Source: an uncultured Clostridia bacterium
GTDB lineage: Bacteria > Bacillota > Clostridia > TANB77 > CAG-508
DNA: 20,019 bases
Assembly (NCBI GenBank): GCA_934180065.1
Contig: CAKPRA010000031.1
Span: forward strand, 1-20,019
Direction of reading: 5' to 3'
The translations under genes were made by a program, and so were the position numbers. Shown one piece after another: positions 14,379-20,019 of the stretch (its first letter is position 1; each line of letters starts with the position of its first letter). The notes beneath the pieces were generated by a model. It had not been told where the DNA came from. It did not search any database and saw nothing but the letters and a program-made list of their open reading frames with translations.

Positions 14379-14480
14379 ATAATACGTGGTGCAGGACATA
14401 CTGAATCAAGGTATAAAGAACCAGATATATATTATAATAAGATATCTGATTTTATAAAAATTGTTATGAAAGAGGTGTAA
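14379..14480 (+). pseudogene. 3' remnant of an alpha/beta hydrolase
   Basis: A 33-codon frame without start reads RGAGHTESRYKEPDIYYNKI then SDFIKIVMKEV and a stop. GAGH.ES followed by a Tyr-rich helix that ends the protein is the usual C-terminus of alpha/beta-hydrolase-fold enzymes; the His is the catalytic one. Everything upstream, including the nucleophile Ser, is gone: a stop stands right before the fragment. The SD of the TetR gene lies in its last codons, so the hydrolase was probably the gene before tetR in the ancestral arrangement. Confidence 0.65.
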
Positions 14481-14485
14481 TTATA

Positions 14486-15055
14486 ATGAATAAAACAAAA
14501 AGGAGAATTTTTAATACAGCAATCAAAATGTTTTCAGAAAAGGGATATGATAATACAAGTGTTGAAGAGATAACAGCAATAGCAGGAGTGGCAAAAGGCT
14601 CACTATACTATCATTTTTCTAAAAAAGAAGATATATTTGATATGTTATTAAAAGAAGGATTTGAATTATTAAAAAACAATATAGAAATAAAAACCAAAAA
14701 CTGTACTACTGCGTTAGAAAAAATAAAAGCAGTCATACTAATACAAATAAAAGTAATTGTAAAATACGAATATTTTCTTAATGTTGTTTTTTCACAATTA
14801 TGGGGTGAAGAAGAAAAAAATAAAAAGTGTAAAAAGGCAGTTTTTCAATATATCAAAATCATTGAAAAAATAGTAAATGAAGGAATTGCAAATGGGGAAT
14901 TTTATGATGGTGATGTAGAAGCAATAGCATCCGGGATTTTTGGAGTTACATGTTCAAGTCTTATTTATAGAATAAAAAAGAATAGACAAGTAGATGCAAT
15001 GCAAGTATATAATGGCTTTATTGATAATGTTACAAGAACATTAAGTAAAAAATGA
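14486..15055 (+). CDS. TetR/AcrR-family transcriptional regulator
   Basis: The protein has 189 residues. The N-terminal DNA-binding domain is complete: RRIFNTAIKMFSEKGYDNTS (6-25), VEEITAIAGVAKGSLYYHF (26-44) and SKKEDIF, the standard TetR helix-turn-helix with YYHF. The C-terminal helical ligand domain (IKAVILIQIKVIVKYEYFLN onward) has the FxxxxxQLWGEE pattern but does not identify the ligand. It precedes an acyl-CoA synthetase and fab genes on the same strand, as in other Firmicutes where TetR-type regulators (for example FadR of Bacillus subtilis) respond to acyl-CoA. Control of the downstream lipid operon through the ACTGA-N6-AGTCT sites is therefore inferred. The SD is GAGGTG. A terminator follows. 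Confidence 0.92.
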   Translation: MNKTKRRIFNTAIKMFSEKGYDNTSVEEITAIAGVAKGSLYYHFSKKEDIFDMLLKEGFELLKNNIEIKTKNCTTALEKIKAVILIQIKVIVKYEYFLNVVFSQLWGEEEKNKKCKKAVFQYIKIIEKIVNEGIANGEFYDGDVEAIASGIFGVTCSSLIYRIKKNRQVDAMQVYNGFIDNVTRTLSKK

Positions 15056-15086
15056 AAAAATATTGTTTTAGTGATATAAAAAGTGC

Positions 15087-15124
15087 AATAGTTAATTACA
15101 AATAAGTAGTTAGCTATTTTTTTA
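15087..15124 (+). terminator. terminator after the TetR gene
   Basis: AATAGTTAA (15087-15095) pairs with TTAGCTATT (15110-15118) with one wobble pair, a 14-base loop and a seven-T run. Confidence 0.75.
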
Positions 15125-15129
15125 TATTT

Positions 15130-15145
15130 AGACTAAGTGTTCAGT
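15130..15145 (-). promoter_or_regulatory. candidate regulator site 1 (ACTGA-N6-AGTCT, inverted)
   Basis: On the minus strand the sequence is ACTGAACACTTAGTCT. It shares both outer 5-base blocks with site 2 at 15199-15214, in opposite orientation. Probable TetR operator by position; spacing and arms are read directly, binding is inferred. Confidence 0.45.
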
Positions 15146-15150
15146 TAATA

Positions 15151-15185
15151 AGTGCTTTAAAAAAATATATATTTCTCAAAGCACT
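15151..15185. repeat. inverted repeat between the two candidate operator sites
   Basis: AGTGCTTT (15151-15158) and AAAGCACT (15178-15185) are perfect complements, 19 bases apart, with an AT-rich centre. It lies between the TetR terminator and the lipid operon promoter and could be a further protein site or a cruciform-type structure. Confidence 0.45.
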
Positions 15186-15198
15186 GAAAACAGATTGT

Positions 15199-15214
15199 AC
15201 TGACTTACCAGTCT
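15199..15214 (+). promoter_or_regulatory. candidate regulator site 2 (ACTGA-N6-AGTCT)
   Basis: ACTGACTTACCAGTCT also contains partial dyads (ACTG-N6-CAGT and GACT-N4-AGTC), as TetR-family operators usually do. It abuts the -35 box of the likely lipid operon promoter. Confidence 0.5.
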
Positions 15215-15215
15215 A

Positions 15216-15244
15216 AAGACATTAATTTATTATTGTGATATAAA
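15216..15244 (+). promoter_or_regulatory. likely promoter of the lipid operon
   Basis: AAGACA (15216-15221), 17-base spacer, TATAAA (15239-15244). The -35 box departs from consensus at two positions. Transcription would start about 25 bases before the AATAGGAG SD of the acyl-CoA synthetase gene. Confidence 0.4.
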
Positions 15245-15277
15245 TGTAATACAAATTTAGAAGTAATAGGAGAAAAT

Positions 15278-16996
15278 ATGAGTAAGAGAATATATGATTA
15301 TTTAAAAATTAATGATTTAAAAGATATGTTAAATAAAACAGGAAAATTATATGCAGATAGGCCAGCATATAAAATTAAGGTAGAAGAAGGAAAATATCAA
15401 ATCTATACTCACAAAGAAGTACGAAACATGATAAATAATTTAGGAACAGCATTAATAAATTTAGGACTAAAAGGAAAACGAATTGCAGTTATTGGAGAAA
15501 ATAGATATGAATGGGAAATAGCATATTTATCAATTGTATGTGGAACAGGAATTGTTGTTCCATTAGATAAATCATTGCCAGCAAACGAACTAGAACTATT
15601 GATAGAAAGATCTGATATAGAAGCGATATTTTATACAAAAAAATATTCAGATATAATTCAAAATATTAAGTTTAGTGAAAAAAACAAATTAAAACATTTA
15701 ATTTCTATGGATAGTGATGAACATGGTGAAGGAATATATTCACAAAAAGAATTAATACAAACAGGTAAAAAACTAATAGAAGAAGGAAACAAAGAGTTCT
15801 TAAATGCACAAATTAATCCAAAAGAAATGAATATTATGTTATTTACATCAGGCACAACATCTAAGTCCAAAGTAGTAGCACTTTCCCATGAAAATGTCTG
15901 CACAAATTTAATGGATATTGGAAGTGTGTTAGATGTAACGCAGGAAGATGTCTTTCTTTCTATTTTACCAATACACCATGTGTTTGAATGTACAGTAGGA
16001 TTTTTATTTTCACTATATAAAGGAGCAGAAACTGTATTTTGTGATGGTTTAAGACATATAGTAGAAAACCTAAATGAATATCATGTAACAGTCATGGCAT
16101 GTGTACCAGGTATATATGAAAGAATATTTATGATGATTAGAAAAAAATTAGAAAAACAAGGAAAAATTGAGGAAATATTAGAAAATGAAGAAAAATATAA
16201 AAATTCCTCTATGCAAAAAAAGAAAGAAGTATTTAAAGAAATTCATGATATGCTAGGTGGAAAAATAAAACTATTGATAAGTGGAGCTGCAGCTTTAGAT
16301 AAGACAATAGAAGAAAAATATAGATTGTTAGGACTAAACTTAGTTCAAGGATATGGATTGACTGAAACTTCACCTGTTGTGGCAGTTGGGACAAATAAAA
16401 ATTATAAGTTAGGATCAATTGGAAAAACAGTTCCAAGTGTAGAAGCAAAACTTGTAGATGTAAATGATGATGGAATTGGAGAATTAGTAGTTAGAGGTTC
16501 AAGTGTAATGCTAGGATATTATGAAAATGAAAAAGTAAATAAAAAATCATTACAAGATGGATGGTTCTATACGGGGGATTTAGCAAAAATAGATGAAGAA
16601 GGATATATATTTATATGTGGTAGAAAGAAAAGTGTAATAGTATTAAAAAATGGCAAAAACATATTCCCAGAAGAAATGGAAAATTTAGTTAATAAAATAG
16701 AAGGAATAAAAGAGTCGTTTATCTTTGGAAAAATACAATCAAATGATGAGAACAATATAAAAATAAATGTAAAGATAGTATTTGATAGAGATGTTATAAA
16801 AGATGTTTATAAAGTTGAAAAAGATGAAGACATATATAAAGTCTTGTCAAAGAAAATTAAAGAAGTCAACCAAACTATGCCATCATATAAAGCAATAAGA
16901 GGAATGATACTAACAGAAGAGCCATTGATTAAAACAACAACAAATAAAATAAAAAGGCAGGAAAATTTAGATGCAATTAGAAAACTTAAAGACTAA
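15278..16996 (+). CDS. AMP-dependent long-chain acyl-CoA (or acyl-ACP) synthetase
   Basis: Activates fatty acids with ATP to acyl-adenylates and transfers them to CoA or ACP. The 572 residues have all ANL-superfamily motifs in order: LFTSGTTSKSKVVALSH (188-204, phosphate loop), ILPIHHVFE near 230, GYGLTETSP (358-366), GWFYTGDLAKIDEEGY (428-443, ribose-binding Asp434), GRKKSVIVLKNGKNIFPEE (hinge and A8 region) and a C-terminal TNKIKRQ with the catalytic-type Lys (557 or 559). The large substrate domain resembles COG1022-type long-chain synthetases. No membrane segment. It leads an operon: birA starts 26 bases before its stop. Its place with fab genes suggests uptake and recycling of exogenous fatty acids, or coupling of acyl groups to ACP. 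Substrate length cannot be read. The start follows AATAGGAG. Confidence 0.93.
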   Translation: MSKRIYDYLKINDLKDMLNKTGKLYADRPAYKIKVEEGKYQIYTHKEVRNMINNLGTALINLGLKGKRIAVIGENRYEWEIAYLSIVCGTGIVVPLDKSLPANELELLIERSDIEAIFYTKKYSDIIQNIKFSEKNKLKHLISMDSDEHGEGIYSQKELIQTGKKLIEEGNKEFLNAQINPKEMNIMLFTSGTTSKSKVVALSHENVCTNLMDIGSVLDVTQEDVFLSILPIHHVFECTVGFLFSLYKGAETVFCDGLRHIVENLNEYHVTVMACVPGIYERIFMMIRKKLEKQGKIEEILENEEKYKNSSMQKKKEVFKEIHDMLGGKIKLLISGAAALDKTIEEKYRLLGLNLVQGYGLTETSPVVAVGTNKNYKLGSIGKTVPSVEAKLVDVNDDGIGELVVRGSSVMLGYYENEKVNKKSLQDGWFYTGDLAKIDEEGYIFICGRKKSVIVLKNGKNIFPEEMENLVNKIEGIKESFIFGKIQSNDENNIKINVKIVFDRDVIKDVYKVEKDEDIYKVLSKKIKEVNQTMPSYKAIRGMILTEEPLIKTTTNKIKRQENLDAIRKLKD

Positions 16997-17555
16997 ATTT
17001 TTAGGAAGAAATAGTATTTTTTATAGCAAAATAGATTCAACACAAAATGAAATTTGGAGATTAATAGAAAACAAAAATACTCCAGATGGTACTTTAGTAT
17101 TTGCAGATATTCAGGATAAAGGAATAGGAACACATGGAAGAGTCTGGTATACAGATGAAGCAAATAATATAGCATTTTCATTTTTTATAAAAACAAATTG
17201 TAATATTCAAAGATTAGATGGACTTACAATAAAAATTGCAAATATAATTGTTGATATTTTTAAGAATCAATATGGAATTAATTTAAATATTAAAGAGCCA
17301 AATGATATTACATTTAATAATAAAAAAATAGGTGGAATTTTAACTCAAACTAAACTTGTTAATGAAAAAGTTAAATACTTAGTAGTTGGAATTGGAATTA
17401 ACACTAAAAAGGAAAAATTTACAGATGATATAAAAAATATAGCAACATCCATAAAAAAAGAATTTGGAATAGATGTAGATACAAAAAAGTTTATAATAGA
17501 GTTTTGTAATCAATTTGAAAAAGAAATAGAAATGAGAGGAGTTATAAAAAAATGA
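16971..17555 (+). CDS. birA: biotin-protein ligase, short (class I) form
   Basis: Attaches biotin through biotinyl-AMP to the carboxyl carrier protein of acetyl-CoA carboxylase. The protein has 194 residues, with DSTQNE (22-27), the adenylate-binding loop GIGTHGRVW (51-59, in place of GRGRRGRSW), KEPNDI (108-113, the KWPND motif with Glu for Trp), KKIGGIL (118-124) and VVGIGIN (138-144). It has neither the N-terminal helix-turn-helix of bifunctional BirA nor an obvious full C-terminal SH3-like domain, so it should be an enzyme only, not the biotin repressor. The start overlaps the synthetase gene by 26 bases, with SD AGG in AGGCAGG; the end shares ATGA with fabD. The context explains its job: supplying active acetyl-CoA carboxylase to fatty-acid synthesis, whose acc genes probably lie beyond the window. 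Confidence 0.92.
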   Translation: MQLENLKTKFLGRNSIFYSKIDSTQNEIWRLIENKNTPDGTLVFADIQDKGIGTHGRVWYTDEANNIAFSFFIKTNCNIQRLDGLTIKIANIIVDIFKNQYGINLNIKEPNDITFNNKKIGGILTQTKLVNEKVKYLVVGIGINTKKEKFTDDIKNIATSIKKEFGIDVDTKKFIIEFCNQFEKEIEMRGVIKK

Positions 17556-18418
17556 ATATTGGATTTTTATTTCCTGGTCAAGGATCTCAAAGTATTGGAA
17601 TGGGAAAAGACATATATGAAGAATATGAAGATGCAAGAAAAATATATAATCAAGTTAAAAATATAACAGGAATAGACATTGCAAAAATATCATTTGAAGG
17701 ACCAGAAGATATATTAAATGAAACAAAATATACACAACTTGCGATACTTACAGAGAGTTTAGCAATATTAGAAATTTTAAAAGATAATAATATAATAGCT
17801 AATATGTCAGCAGGATTGAGTTTGGGTGAATACACAGCACTAATCAATAGTAAAGCACTTATGTTTGAAGAAGGAATAAAAATTGTCCAAAAGCGAGGAG
17901 AATATATGCAAAATTTGCTTCCTAGTGGAGAATGGCAAATGGCGGCAATTATGGGCTTAAATGATAATGAAGTAGAAGATGTTTGCAAAAAAGTAAAATC
18001 TGGGTTTGTAGTTCCTGCAAATTATAATTCAGTAGGTCAAGTTGTAATTTCTGGAGAGAAAGAAGCAATTAGCGAAGCAGAAAAAATTGCAAAAGAAATG
18101 GGTGCCAAAATGGTAAAAGTTCTAAAAACAACAGGACCATTTCATACTGAAAAATTGATAGAAAGTTCAAATGCTTTAAGAAAAGTACTTGAAAATATTA
18201 CTATTCATAAGTTCGAAACGAAAGTGATTAAAAATATAGATGGCAAAATTTACAAAGATACGGATGATGTAAAAGATATTTTAGCTCGTCATATTATAAA
18301 TCCAGTTAAATTCACAAAAACAATTCAAAATATGCTAAATAGTGGAATAGATACATTTATAGAAATAGGACCGCGGAAAAACATTATCAGGATTTGTGAA
18401 AAGAGTACCGACAAATAA
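17552..18418 (+). CDS. fabD: malonyl-CoA:ACP transacylase, apparently frameshifted near the 3' end
   Basis: Transfers malonyl from CoA to acyl carrier protein. Visible are FPGQGSQ (7-13, oxyanion Gln), AGLSLGEYTAL (87-97, nucleophile Ser90; Leu replaces the common His before it), Arg115 in KRGEYMQ (malonate binding) and GPFHTEKL (195-202, catalytic His198). The gene overlaps birA by ATGA. At 18362-18373 the sequence encodes Glu-Ile-Gly-Pro, where the family continues Gly-Lys-X-Leu; instead the frame goes on as RKNIIRICEKSTDK and stops at 288 residues. Dropping the C at 18374 restores GKTLSGFVKRVPTNKEIKIL and a total of 314 residues, the normal FabD length. The catalytic residues are all kept in the truncated form. 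Real mutation or sequencing error cannot be told apart here. Confidence 0.93.
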   Translation: MNIGFLFPGQGSQSIGMGKDIYEEYEDARKIYNQVKNITGIDIAKISFEGPEDILNETKYTQLAILTESLAILEILKDNNIIANMSAGLSLGEYTALINSKALMFEEGIKIVQKRGEYMQNLLPSGEWQMAAIMGLNDNEVEDVCKKVKSGFVVPANYNSVGQVVISGEKEAISEAEKIAKEMGAKMVKVLKTTGPFHTEKLIESSNALRKVLENITIHKFETKVIKNIDGKIYKDTDDVKDILARHIINPVKFTKTIQNMLNSGIDTFIEIGPRKNIIRICEKSTDK

Positions 18419-18497
18419 AGAGATAAAAATATTAAATATTAATAATGTTTGTAGTTTGCAAACAGTATTAAAGGAATATGGAGGACAAAATGAATAA
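18375..18497 (+). pseudogene. displaced C-terminal coding segment of fabD (other frame)
   Basis: This frame reads GKTLSGFVKRVPTNKEIKIL, then NINNVCSLQTVLKEYGGQNE and a stop at 18495-18497. It is the expected FabD C-terminus (GPGKTL, then a strand and helix ending near NV.SL). Its stop overlaps the fabG start by 8 bases (ATGAATAA), in keeping with the tight overlaps in this operon. That supports this as the ancestral reading frame. Confidence 0.8.
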
Positions 18498-19224
18498 ACT
18501 AGCATTAATTACAGGTGGAACAAGAGGAATTGGAAAGCAAATAGCCTTAACATTTGCAAAAGAGGGATATGATATTGCAATCAATTATAGAACAGAAAAT
18601 GATGACTTAAAAAATACTAAAAGAGAAATAGAAGCAAATAATGTAAAGTGTTTTGCGGTTCAAGGGGATGTAGCTAAATTTGAGGATTGCGAAAAATTTG
18701 TAAAACAAATTGTAGAAGAATTTGGGAACATAGATGTATTAGTAAATAATGCAGGAATTACAAGAGACACATTGTTAATGAGAATGAAAGAAGAAGATTT
18801 TAAACAGGTTATAGATACAAACTTAGTAGGCACATTTAATGTGACTAAAAATGTAATTAGTTATATGATGAAAGCAAGAAATGGACGAATAATAAATATA
18901 TCATCAGTTGTAGGAATATCAGGAAACGCAGGTCAAACAAATTATGCAGCATCAAAAGCGGGAATTATAGGATTTACAAAAAGTTTAGCAAAAGAAGTAG
19001 CTTCAAGAAACATTACTGTTAATGCAGTAGCACCAGGATTTATTGAAACACAAATGACAGCTGTATTAAAAGAAGATATTAAAGAAGAAATTGCAAAAAA
19101 AATTCCTCTAAAAAGGATGGGGACTCCACAAGATGTTGCAAATGTTGTTAAATTTTTAGCATCTAGTGATAGCTCATATATTACAGGTCAAGTAATTCAT
19201 ATTGATGGTGGAATGTTAATGTAA
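18490..19224 (+). CDS. fabG: 3-oxoacyl-ACP reductase
   Basis: NADPH-dependent reductase of the fatty-acid elongation cycle, a short-chain dehydrogenase. The 244 residues show the cofactor loop TGGTRGIG (8-15), NNAG (86-89), Asn111, and the catalytic Ser139, Tyr152 and Lys156 (ISSVVGISGNAGQTNYAASK), with the C-terminal ITGQVIHIDGGMLM. An ATG at 18478 opens the same frame but the SD GGAGGA lies within its codons, 5 bases before the ATG at 18490, so the latter is the start. fabF follows after 13 bases. An acpP gene, often next to fabD or fabG, is not present between these genes. Confidence 0.97.
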   Translation: MNKLALITGGTRGIGKQIALTFAKEGYDIAINYRTENDDLKNTKREIEANNVKCFAVQGDVAKFEDCEKFVKQIVEEFGNIDVLVNNAGITRDTLLMRMKEEDFKQVIDTNLVGTFNVTKNVISYMMKARNGRIINISSVVGISGNAGQTNYAASKAGIIGFTKSLAKEVASRNITVNAVAPGFIETQMTAVLKEDIKEEIAKKIPLKRMGTPQDVANVVKFLASSDSSYITGQVIHIDGGMLM

Positions 19225-19237
19225 GGAGAGATGAAAA

Positions 19238-20019
19238 ATGGAAAGAAGAGTAGTTATAACAGGACTAGGAGCAATTACTCCAATAGGAAATAATGTAAAT
19301 GAAACATGGAAAGGAATAGAAAATAAAGAATGTGGAATCGATAATATTTCATTATTTGATAGTAGCAACTTTAAAACAAGTTTATGTGCAGAAGTAAAAG
19401 ATTATAATCCTTTAGATTACTTCGAACCAAAACAAGCCAAAAGATTAGATAGATCTTCACAGTTTGCACTAATAGCAGCAAGAGAAGCAGTAAAAAATAG
19501 TGGAATAACTTCAGAAAATACAGATTTTAAAAAGGTAGGCATTTTTGTAAGTACAGGAATTGGTGGATTGATAACAATTCAAAATCAATGTGAAGTTAAT
19601 TACGAAAAAGGAAATAATAGGGTATCACCTATGTTTATACCAATGGCAATAGCTAATATGCCAGCTGGAAATATTTCAATAGAATTTGGATTTAAAGGTG
19701 AATCCATGGCAATTGTTACAGCTTGTAGTTCTTCAACACATGCAATAGGAGAAGGGTATAAAACAATAAAACATGGATATGAAGATGTTGTTGTTGCAGG
19801 AGGTACGGAGGCTTCTATATGTCCTGTTGGAATAGCAGGTTTTGAAAATATGAAGGCACTATGTACATCTACAGATAAAAATAGAGCAAGTATTCCATTT
19901 GACAAAGAGAGAAGTGGATTTGTTATGGGAGAAGGAAGTGGAATACTAGTATTAGAAGAATTAGAGCATGCGAAAAAAAGAAACGCTAAAATATATGCAG
20001 AAGTTATTGGATTTGGTTC
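19238..20019 (+). CDS. fabF: 3-oxoacyl-ACP synthase II, cut by the window end
   Basis: Condenses malonyl-ACP with acyl-ACP in chain elongation (KAS II). The first 260 codons are visible, without stop: MERRVVITGLGAITPIGNNV at the start, IFVSTGIGGL (102-111), the nucleophile in IVTACSSSTHAIGEGY (159-174, Cys163, the same number as in Escherichia coli FabF), GGTEASICPVGIAGF and FDKERSGFVMGEG. The His residues of the active site lie beyond the window. An ATG at 19231 is in another frame; the SD AAGGAGAG is 6-8 bases before the ATG at 19238. It continues the operon; downstream acc or fabZ genes are to be expected but are not seen. Confidence 0.96.
   Translation, partial: MERRVVITGLGAITPIGNNVNETWKGIENKECGIDNISLFDSSNFKTSLCAEVKDYNPLDYFEPKQAKRLDRSSQFALIAAREAVKNSGITSENTDFKKVGIFVSTGIGGLITIQNQCEVNYEKGNNRVSPMFIPMAIANMPAGNISIEFGFKGESMAIVTACSSSTHAIGEGYKTIKHGYEDVVVAGGTEASICPVGIAGFENMKALCTSTDKNRASIPFDKERSGFVMGEGSGILVLEELEHAKKRNAKIYAEVIGFG

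Noticed and set aside
17650..17988. 112-codon minus-strand frame within fabD
   Set aside because: Antisense shadow of the conserved GLSLGEY region, without SD or family resemblance.
1..20019. CRISPR array, tRNA, rRNA or intact insertion sequence
   Set aside because: No regularly spaced repeats, no tRNA T-loop/acceptor pattern, no transposase or recombinase frame were seen; the repeats present are short and isolated.

Overview
The window is strongly AT-rich and comes from a spore-forming, Gram-positive member of the Bacillota, most likely a gut-type Clostridia. The reasons are clear SD sequences with ATG/TTG starts, consensus sigma-A promoters with 17-base spacers, the sporulation genes yabP and yabQ, a divIC gene, an LPXTG-type sorting signal and a Firmicutes-style fatty-acid operon. 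UGA is a stop codon, because the prfB gene carries the classical UGA autoregulatory frameshift. No rRNA, tRNA, CRISPR array or intact insertion sequence was seen. The species cannot be named from the sequence alone.

Region 1 (1-6566) looks like an accessory island. It holds the 3' part of a RhuM-family gene and a large ATPase-TOPRIM (DUF4435-like) protein resembling a fused PARIS/OLD-type defence effector. A tiny SEC-C zinc-knuckle ORF follows. Next comes a two-gene minus-strand cassette of unknown function, with visibly higher GC than its surroundings and its own consensus promoter and candidate operator. The island ends with a kinase-like protein and a HAD-like protein, each with a good promoter. 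A strong terminator closes it at about 6660.

Region 2 (6700-12412) is core genome: prfB with its +1 programmed frameshift, a PH-domain-like membrane protein, aspartokinase, yabP-yabQ, divIC (with a promoter inside the end of yabQ) and rho.

Region 3 (12413-14480) is a patch of decayed and small genes. Directly behind rho lies a broken surface-protein gene, whose remains carry a strikingly ubiquitin-like half-domain, an InlB-like repeat and a sortase signal. A two-gene nucleotidyltransferase unit (possible toxin-antitoxin) follows, and then the last 33 codons of a lost alpha/beta hydrolase.

Region 4 (14486-20019) is lipid metabolism. A TetR-family regulator is followed by an intergenic region with two copies of an ACTGA-N6-AGTCT element, and then by a tightly packed operon: acyl-CoA/acyl-ACP synthetase, birA (biotin-protein ligase), fabD, fabG and fabF (cut by the window end). 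BirA presumably biotinylates the carboxyl carrier of acetyl-CoA carboxylase, FabD loads malonyl-ACP, FabF condenses and FabG reduces. fabD carries an apparent one-base insertion near its 3' end that throws its conserved C-terminus out of frame; this is either a real lesion or an assembly error.
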